Assembly: GCA_945948775.1 (NCBI GenBank)
Contig: CAMFCK010000008.1
Location: 1 to 11,250 of the forward strand
Length of the DNA stretch: 11,250 bases
Direction: 5' to 3'
Source of the DNA: an uncultured Clostridia bacterium
GTDB taxonomy: Bacteria; Bacillota; Clostridia; UBA1381
The notes beneath the pieces were generated by a model, which did not search any database, was not told where the DNA came from, and saw nothing but the letters and a program-made list of their open reading frames with translations. The translations under genes and the position numbers were made by a program. This document shows, piece by piece, positions 7,336-11,250 of the stretch (position 1 is its first letter; every line of letters begins with the position of its first letter).

Positions 7336-8703
7336 TTAATTTTTAAGCGACTGCAGCGGCGCCGGTATTCTTCCGCCGCGCGCGATAAACTCTGCGCCCT
7401 GATATTTGTTGAGCGACATTACCGGGCCGGAGCCTAAAAGTCCTCCGAATTCTACAGTATCGCCCACCGTTTTGCCCGGAGCAGGTATGATCCTGACAGC
7501 TGTGGTTTTGCTGTTTACCATACCGATTGCTGCTTCATCCGCAATTATACAGGAAATCGTATCGGCTGTAGTATCCCCCGGTACAGCAATCATATCCAGC
7601 CCTACCGAGCAGACGCAAGTCATCGCTTCAAGCTTCTCTATAGAGAGCGCGCCTGATTTTGCGGCAGAAATCATGCCGGCATCCTCACTCACCGGGATAA
7701 AAGCGCCCGAAAGCCCGCCAACATATGAGCTTGCCATAACGCCGCCTTTTTTTACTGCGTCATTAAGCAGAGCAAGAGCAGCCGTAGTTCCATGCGTTCC
7801 GCACTTTTCAAGTCCCATTTCCTCTAAAATATATGCAACGCTGTCGCCTACGGCAGGCGTCGGCGCAAGCGACAAATCCACAATTCCGAACGGCACGCCG
7901 AGTCGCTTGGAAGCCTCGCTCGCAACAAGCTGTCCCATTCTTGTGATTTTAAAGGCTGTATTCTTTATGGTTTCGGCAACCGCACCAAACGGCTCTCCCT
8001 TAACCTTTTCAAGAGCGCATTTTACAACTCCCGGCCCGCTGACGCCTACGTTTATAACGCAGTCGCCCTCGCCTTCGCCGTGAAAAGCTCCTGCCATAAA
8101 GGGATTATCCTCAACGGCATTGCAGAATACGACCAGCTTTGCGCAGGCAAAGCCGCCGTTGTCCTTTGTAAGCTCTGCGGCTTTTTTTATCGTGCTTCCC
8201 ATTAAAGCCACAGCGTCCATATTAATTCCTGCGCGTGTAGAGCCGATATTTACACTTGAGCATACAATATCAGTTTTAGCAAGCGCTTCCGGAATAGACT
8301 CTATCAGTATTCTCTCGCCTTTGGTAAATCCCTTATGTACCAAAGCGCTGTAGCCGCCGATAAAATCAACGCCCACCTCTTTTGCGGCTGAGTCAAGCGT
8401 TTTTGCAATTTTAAGGCATTTTTCGGTATCCGGTTCGTCAAGCGCATCAATTACGGTTGCAACAGGCGTTACCGAAATCCTTTTATTGATGATGGGGATT
8501 CCAAACTGCTCCTCTATCTCACATCCTACCTTAACCAGATTTCTGGCATAGGAGGTGATTTTTTTATAAATCTTTTCACATGCTTTATCAACGTTCGGAT
8601 CGGTGCAGTTTTTCAGTGAAATACCCATTGTTATAGTTCTGATGTCAAGGTTTTCCTTGTCGATCATATTAATGGTTTCTATAATTTCAAAAGGATTAAT
8701 CAT
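7336..8703 (-). CDS. UPF0210/DUF711 (PFL-like fold) family protein
   Basis: This 455-residue protein is a clear member of UPF0210 (DUF711), closely resembling, as I recall it, the pneumococcal protein of the family along its whole length. Shared stretches include [17 protein letters not shown] near the N-terminus, [83 protein letters not shown] and [16 protein letters not shown], ending in [13 protein letters not shown]. The family is related in fold to pyruvate formate-lyase-type barrels, but I know of no established reaction and assign none. It is soluble, with no signal peptide or membrane helices. ATG 8703 has GGAGG five bases upstream. It follows the ACT gene by 12 bases, the usual pairing in Firmicutes, which suggests that the ACT protein senses a ligand for it. 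Confidence 0.93.
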   Translation of the reverse strand: MINPFEIIETINMIDKENLDIRTITMGISLKNCTDPNVDKACEKIYKKITSYARNLVKVGCEIEEQFGIPIINKRISVTPVATVIDALDEPDTEKCLKIAKTLDSAAKEVGVDFIGGYSALVHKGFTKGERILIESIPEALAKTDIVCSSVNIGSTRAGINMDAVALMGSTIKKAAELTKDNGGFACAKLVVFCNAVEDNPFMAGAFHGEGEGDCVINVGVSGPGVVKCALEKVKGEPFGAVAETIKNTAFKITRMGQLVASEASKRLGVPFGIVDLSLAPTPAVGDSVAYILEEMGLEKCGTHGTTAALALLNDAVKKGGVMASSYVGGLSGAFIPVSEDAGMISAAKSGALSIEKLEAMTCVCSVGLDMIAVPGDTTADTISCIIADEAAIGMVNSKTTAVRIIPAPGKTVGDTVEFGGLLGSGPVMSLNKYQGAEFIARGGRIPAPLQSLKN

Positions 8704-8715
8704 ACTGTCCTCCGG

Positions 8716-8982
8716 TTAAATTCTATGCATTGAATTAAACAACTCTTCGTTCTGAAGATGAATTGACAGACCTACTTCACCGGCCAGTTCTGTCAGCTTT
8801 GCCGACACATCGCCTGCCGAGGCAGTATTCATATCTACAAGCATTATCATCGTAAACATATCATTGCTCATTACGGTCTGTGAAATATCAAGTATATTTA
8901 TACCGTTTTCATACAGCAGCGTGCTTACCTTAGCTATTATTCCGGGCTTATCCTTGCCTACAACTGTAACTACCGCTCTCAT
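8716..8982 (-). CDS. ACT-domain protein, UPF0237 family
   Basis: This 88-residue protein is a single ACT domain of the UPF0237 type. The opening MRAVVTVVGKDKPGIIAKVS and the segment NGINILDISQTVM are typical of ACT domains related to the glycine-cleavage repressor GcvR; the ending LFNSMHRI resembles the family's C-terminus. ACT domains usually dimerise and bind amino acids or other small molecules at the interface; the ligand here is unknown. ATG 8982 has GGAGG with six bases between. It is the first gene after a roughly 108-base AT-rich gap that contains a TATAAT box, so it may head the transcript that continues through UPF0210 into the ATPase genes. Its pairing with UPF0210 is known in other Firmicutes. 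Confidence 0.92.
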   Translation of the reverse strand: MRAVVTVVGKDKPGIIAKVSTLLYENGINILDISQTVMSNDMFTMIMLVDMNTASAGDVSAKLTELAGEVGLSIHLQNEELFNSMHRI

Positions 8983-9028
8983 ATATTTCCTCCGTTATTT
9001 AATATCTGCTCAAATTGATTCCTTTAGA

Positions 9029-9034
9029 ATTATA
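9029..9034 (-). promoter_or_regulatory. Candidate -10 box for the ACT-UPF0210-ATPase operon
   Basis: A perfect TATAAT lies on the minus strand about 47 bases before the ACT start, in an AT-rich gap after rlmB. No good -35 hexamer sits 16-18 bases upstream (only T-rich sequence), so this is either a weak promoter, one needing an activator, or a chance match in AT-rich DNA. Confidence 0.4.
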
Positions 9035-9090
9035 ATAACACTCTCAAAAGAAAAAATCCAGTAAGTTATCATAACGTTAACAATTTTTTA

Positions 9091-9846
9091 TTACAAATAG
9101 CAATTTTTTGTATTTTTACCAAATTCCTGCTGCCGCTTTACCTCATACATCATAACCGCCGCAGCTACCGAAGCATTCAGCGAATTTATCTCGCCCCACA
9201 TTGGTATCTCGGCAATAAAATCGCATTTTTCACGCACAAGCCTTGATATGCCTTCTCCCTCGCTGCCTATAACCAGAGCCGTTGCCCCGGTCAGGTCGGT
9301 GCTGTACATCGGTTTGCCGTTCATATCGGCGCCGGTTATCCATATTCCTGCCTCTTTTAAATCGTCTATTGTGCGTGCAATGTTTGTTACTCTTGCAACA
9401 GGAGTATATTCTATCGCCCCTGCTGAAGTTTTTGCAACAGCAGAATTAAGTCCAACGCTGCCGCGTTTAGGTATTATAACTCCGTCTGCGCCGGCGCAGT
9501 TTGCTGTACGTATAATAGATCCAAGATTATGCGGATCGGTTATTTTATCAAGTATTATAATAAACGGCGGTCTCCCCTTTTTACGCGCAGCGGCCAAAAT
9601 ATCGTCAACGCTTACATAGTTTGCCACCGGGGTATATGCAATTATACCCTGATGATTTCCGCCTTCTGCAATTTCGTCAAGTTTGCGCCGGTCTGTTTCG
9701 CATACAGGTATTCCCGCGGCACGCGCTTTTTTAATAATCGGAATAACAGAACCTTCAGCGTCCTTTTTAACAAGTATCTTTTCAATATCTGCCCCTGCTT
9801 TAAGCGCTTCCATAACCGGATTTCTGCCTATAAGCTTATCTGCCAT
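9091..9846 (-). CDS. rlmB: 23S rRNA (guanosine-2'-O-)-methyltransferase, RlmB/TrmH family
   Basis: This 251-residue SPOUT-superfamily enzyme transfers methyl from S-adenosylmethionine to a ribose 2'-OH of structured RNA, most likely 23S rRNA. The N-terminal substrate-binding domain (about 1-75) contains LIGRNPVMEAL and the NHQGIIAY segment. The knotted catalytic domain has motif 1 DPHNLGSIIRTA (104-115, with N107 and R113), motif 2 LVIGSEGEGI (191-200) and motif 3 IPMWGEINSLNASVA (214-228, with N224). The start at 9846 has AGGAGGG eight bases upstream. Family members methylate different rRNA or tRNA sites and cannot be told apart with certainty from motifs; the exact target nucleotide is not claimed. 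It lies between aspartokinase and the ACT gene with gaps of about 107 bases on each side, so it may have its own transcript. Confidence 0.9.
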   Translation of the reverse strand: MADKLIGRNPVMEALKAGADIEKILVKKDAEGSVIPIIKKARAAGIPVCETDRRKLDEIAEGGNHQGIIAYTPVANYVSVDDILAAARKKGRPPFIIILDKITDPHNLGSIIRTANCAGADGVIIPKRGSVGLNSAVAKTSAGAIEYTPVARVTNIARTIDDLKEAGIWITGADMNGKPMYSTDLTGATALVIGSEGEGISRLVREKCDFIAEIPMWGEINSLNASVAAAVMMYEVKRQQEFGKNTKNCYL

Positions 9847-9888
9847 GCATACCGCCCTCCTTTTTTGTAAATGCTGCTTATAAATTCC

Positions 9889-9923
9889 AAATCCGACGCC
9901 GCAGACTTCGCGGTGCCGGATTT
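9889..9923 (-). terminator. Hairpin after aspartokinase, probable terminator or attenuating structure
   Basis: On the minus strand, AAATCCG and CGGATTT form perfect 7-base arms. Inside them, two more pairs (one G-T wobble), a mismatch and the four-base arms CCGC/GCGG close a seven-base loop. The structure lies 30 bases after the aspartokinase stop and about 43 bases before the rlmB start. The T-run on the minus strand is short (ATTTGG), so termination may be partial. On the plus strand it is followed by TTTT, but no plus-strand gene precedes it. Confidence 0.55.
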
Positions 9924-9953
9924 TATCAGCATTATCGGTTACGTACTAGTATA

Positions 9954-10427
9954 TCAATCCAACATGAATTTATCATGAATTGCTACAACAGCGCGCTCTG
10001 CGTCCTTGCGATCGACCAGAACCGAAATCTTGATTTCAGACGTTGCAATCATATTAATATTGATATGGGCATTATAAAGCGCTTCAAACATTGTCGTGGC
10101 AACACCTGCGTTGTTTACCATTCCGGCTCCGACAATGGATACCTTTGATACCTCTGTTGTAGATACAATTTCATCTGCTTTTATTGTATCTCTGTTGTCA
10201 TCAAGAATCTGAAGTACAGCCGGCAAATCACCCTCAGCAACCGTGAAGCTTATATCCTTTTTGCCGCTGCGTCCAATCGACTGTATAATCAAATCCACAC
10301 CGATATTTTTCTTTGACAGCAAAGAGAATATCGTATATGCCTTGCCCGGAGTGTCCTCCACACCGCAAAGCGCTACTCTTGCACAGTCATTATCTCTTGT
10401 TACCCCTCTTACCAACATCTTTTCCAC
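9954..10427 (-). CDS. lysC: Predicted internal product of aspartokinase (beta-type regulatory subunit)
   Basis: An in-frame start inside the aspartokinase gene would give a 157-residue protein made only of the two ACT domains. The start is GTG (codon 246) at 10427, eight bases after AAGGAGGT, or alternatively ATG (codon 249) at 10418. In Bacillus subtilis, aspartokinase II is known to be made as alpha and beta subunits from in-phase overlapping frames, with beta starting at about the same residue number. The parallel in position and the quality of the site make this more than a chance match, but translation is not shown. Confidence 0.55.
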   Translation of the reverse strand: MEKMLVRGVTRDNDCARVALCGVEDTPGKAYTIFSLLSKKNIGVDLIIQSIGRSGKKDISFTVAEGDLPAVLQILDDNRDTIKADEIVSTTEVSKVSIVGAGMVNNAGVATTMFEALYNAHININMIATSEIKISVLVDRKDAERAVVAIHDKFMLD

Positions 10428-11162
10428 TTGGTCTACCTCCTTAACATAAGTACCCTCTTCGCGGGTAAGGCTTGATTTAACAGCCAGCTTTACATGATAT
10501 TTTTTTGCCATTTCAACCGAACGGTTATGAAGAACATTTGCACCCAAGGACGCCAGCTCAAGCATTTCATCATATGAAATATCGTCAAGCTTCTTTGCGT
10601 TTTTAACAAACCGCGGATCAGCGGTATATACACCGTCAACATCTGTATATATTTCGCAGATATCCGCTCCGAGCGCCGCTGCAAGAGCAACAGCTGATGT
10701 ATCGGAGCCTCCGCGTCCGAGTGTCGTTATATCGTCATACTTATTGATGCCCTGAAATCCGGCAACAATCACTATTCTTCGTCTGTCCAGTTCATTCTGT
10801 ATTCTTTGCGTATTGATCTTATTGATTCTTGCAGCAGAATAATTTGTATCACACATAAATCCTGCCTGCCAGACTGTAAGCGAGACCACAGGTCTGCCAA
10901 GCTTTTCTATCGCCATTGCAAGAAGCGCAATTGAAATCTGTTCGCCTGTGGCAAGAAGCATATCCATTTCGCGCTTTGACGCGTTCTCGTTTATCTCCTT
11001 TGCTTTTTCAATCAGATCGTCGGTTGTGTCACCCTGAGCAGAAACCGCAACCACAACATTGTTTCCTGCGTCATACGCCTCGACAATACGCGCTGCCACA
11101 TTGTTGACGCGCTGTGCGTCTTTTACCGATGTGCCGCCGTACTTCTGTACTACTAAACCCAT
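9954..11162 (-). CDS. lysC: Aspartokinase (aspartate kinase), monofunctional with C-terminal ACT domains
   Basis: This enzyme phosphorylates L-aspartate with ATP, the first step toward lysine, threonine, methionine and diaminopimelate for cell walls. The 402-residue protein has the N-terminal kinase motif VVQKYGGTSV (4-13), SAQGDTTDDL (41-50), the nucleotide-binding region TTLGRGGSDTSAVALAAALGA (about 146-166) and YTDVDGVYTADPR (172-184). The C-terminal regulatory part (about 250-402) holds two ACT domains, including VSIVGAGMVNNAGVA near the end. It is the short form without homoserine dehydrogenase. The ATG at 11162 has AAAGGA 11 bases upstream; an in-frame ATG at 11174 abuts that site and is less likely. 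Inside the gene there is a near-perfect ribosome binding site before V246 (see its own entry). Feedback inhibition by lysine or threonine is likely from the family but cannot be read from the sequence. Confidence 0.95.
   Translation of the reverse strand: MGLVVQKYGGTSVKDAQRVNNVAARIVEAYDAGNNVVVAVSAQGDTTDDLIEKAKEINENASKREMDMLLATGEQISIALLAMAIEKLGRPVVSLTVWQAGFMCDTNYSAARINKINTQRIQNELDRRRIVIVAGFQGINKYDDITTLGRGGSDTSAVALAAALGADICEIYTDVDGVYTADPRFVKNAKKLDDISYDEMLELASLGANVLHNRSVEMAKKYHVKLAVKSSLTREEGTYVKEVDQVEKMLVRGVTRDNDCARVALCGVEDTPGKAYTIFSLLSKKNIGVDLIIQSIGRSGKKDISFTVAEGDLPAVLQILDDNRDTIKADEIVSTTEVSKVSIVGAGMVNNAGVATTMFEALYNAHININMIATSEIKISVLVDRKDAERAVVAIHDKFMLD
10435..10442 (-). promoter_or_regulatory. 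Internal ribosome binding site in aspartokinase
   Basis: AAGGAGGT, a perfect match to the 16S rRNA anti-Shine-Dalgarno complement, lies inside the coding region, eight bases before the in-frame GTG at 10427. It is a better match than the gene's own start site. Confidence 0.6.
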
Positions 11163-11250
11163 TATTTATACCCATCCTTTCAAAATAAATACTATTTTAA
11201 TGACTGCTGAACAATTCTGAAACGCAGCCGCATAGCGTTTTGAAAGCGTT

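Noticed and set aside
7406..8083. Long plus-strand open frame of 225 codons opposite UPF0210
   Set aside because: It is Ser, Pro, Thr and Ala-rich, as expected from the antisense of a real gene, and UPF0210 is certain on the other strand.
9053..9089. Possible terminator after rlmB
   Set aside because: The pairing is almost all A-T (A-run and T-run arms, and GTTA/TAAC), with mismatches. It could be chance in AT-rich sequence.
11220..11240. AAACGC/GCGTTT hairpin upstream of aspartokinase
   Set aside because: It has a six-base stem, a nine-base loop and only three T residues after it. It may be the end of an upstream terminator, but the window stops too soon to tell.
11163..11250. Lysine riboswitch or promoter before aspartokinase
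   Set aside because: Only 88 bases are visible, too few for a lysine riboswitch, and hexamers such as TTGTTC and TATTTA match promoter consensus poorly.

Overview
This window is almost entirely one strand of tightly packed bacterial genes, all transcribed right to left (minus strand). It most likely comes from a gut-type Clostridia member of the Firmicutes. The evidence is a bacterial V/A-type ATPase operon, a UPF0237 (ACT)/UPF0210 pair of the Firmicute type, a monofunctional aspartokinase, strong AGGAGG-like ribosome binding sites and some GTG and TTG starts. That assignment rests on gene content and remembered family sequences; no search was run.

Layout in transcription order: (1) 11162-9954, aspartokinase, with a very good internal ribosome binding site that suggests a separately made regulatory (beta) subunit. 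(2) A roughly 107-base gap holding a strong GC-rich hairpin. (3) 9846-9091, a 23S rRNA 2'-O-methyltransferase of the RlmB/TrmH SPOUT family. (4) A roughly 108-base AT-rich gap with a candidate TATAAT box. (5) 8982-8716, a small ACT-domain protein (UPF0237), and 8703-7336, its usual partner UPF0210/DUF711. (6) 7319-1, a V-type ATPase operon in the order G/H-type stalk, C, I, K, F, E, A, B, with B running off the left edge. A D subunit would be expected beyond that edge. Gaps between the genes from 8982 down to 868 are about 30 bases or less, or overlap, so they probably form one transcript.

The ATPase is a rotary machine. A and B form the catalytic hexamer, E and the G/H-type protein form the peripheral stalks, F belongs to the central shaft, C is the funnel that couples the shaft to the ring, K is the membrane rotor ring and I is the membrane stator with the ion channels.

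The main anomaly is that the catalytic subunit A is broken by a frameshift near 2128. The junction fits a 19-base deletion between two copies of a 7-base repeat. Adding 19 bases back restores one frame of 589 codons plus a stop, the normal family size. All other ATPase genes are open, so this is either a recent inactivating mutation, a strain or assembly variant, or (less likely) a two-piece A subunit.

I see no phage, transposon, CRISPR array, RNA gene or defence system, and no clearly undescribed system. No stretch of more than 300 bases lacks a gene.
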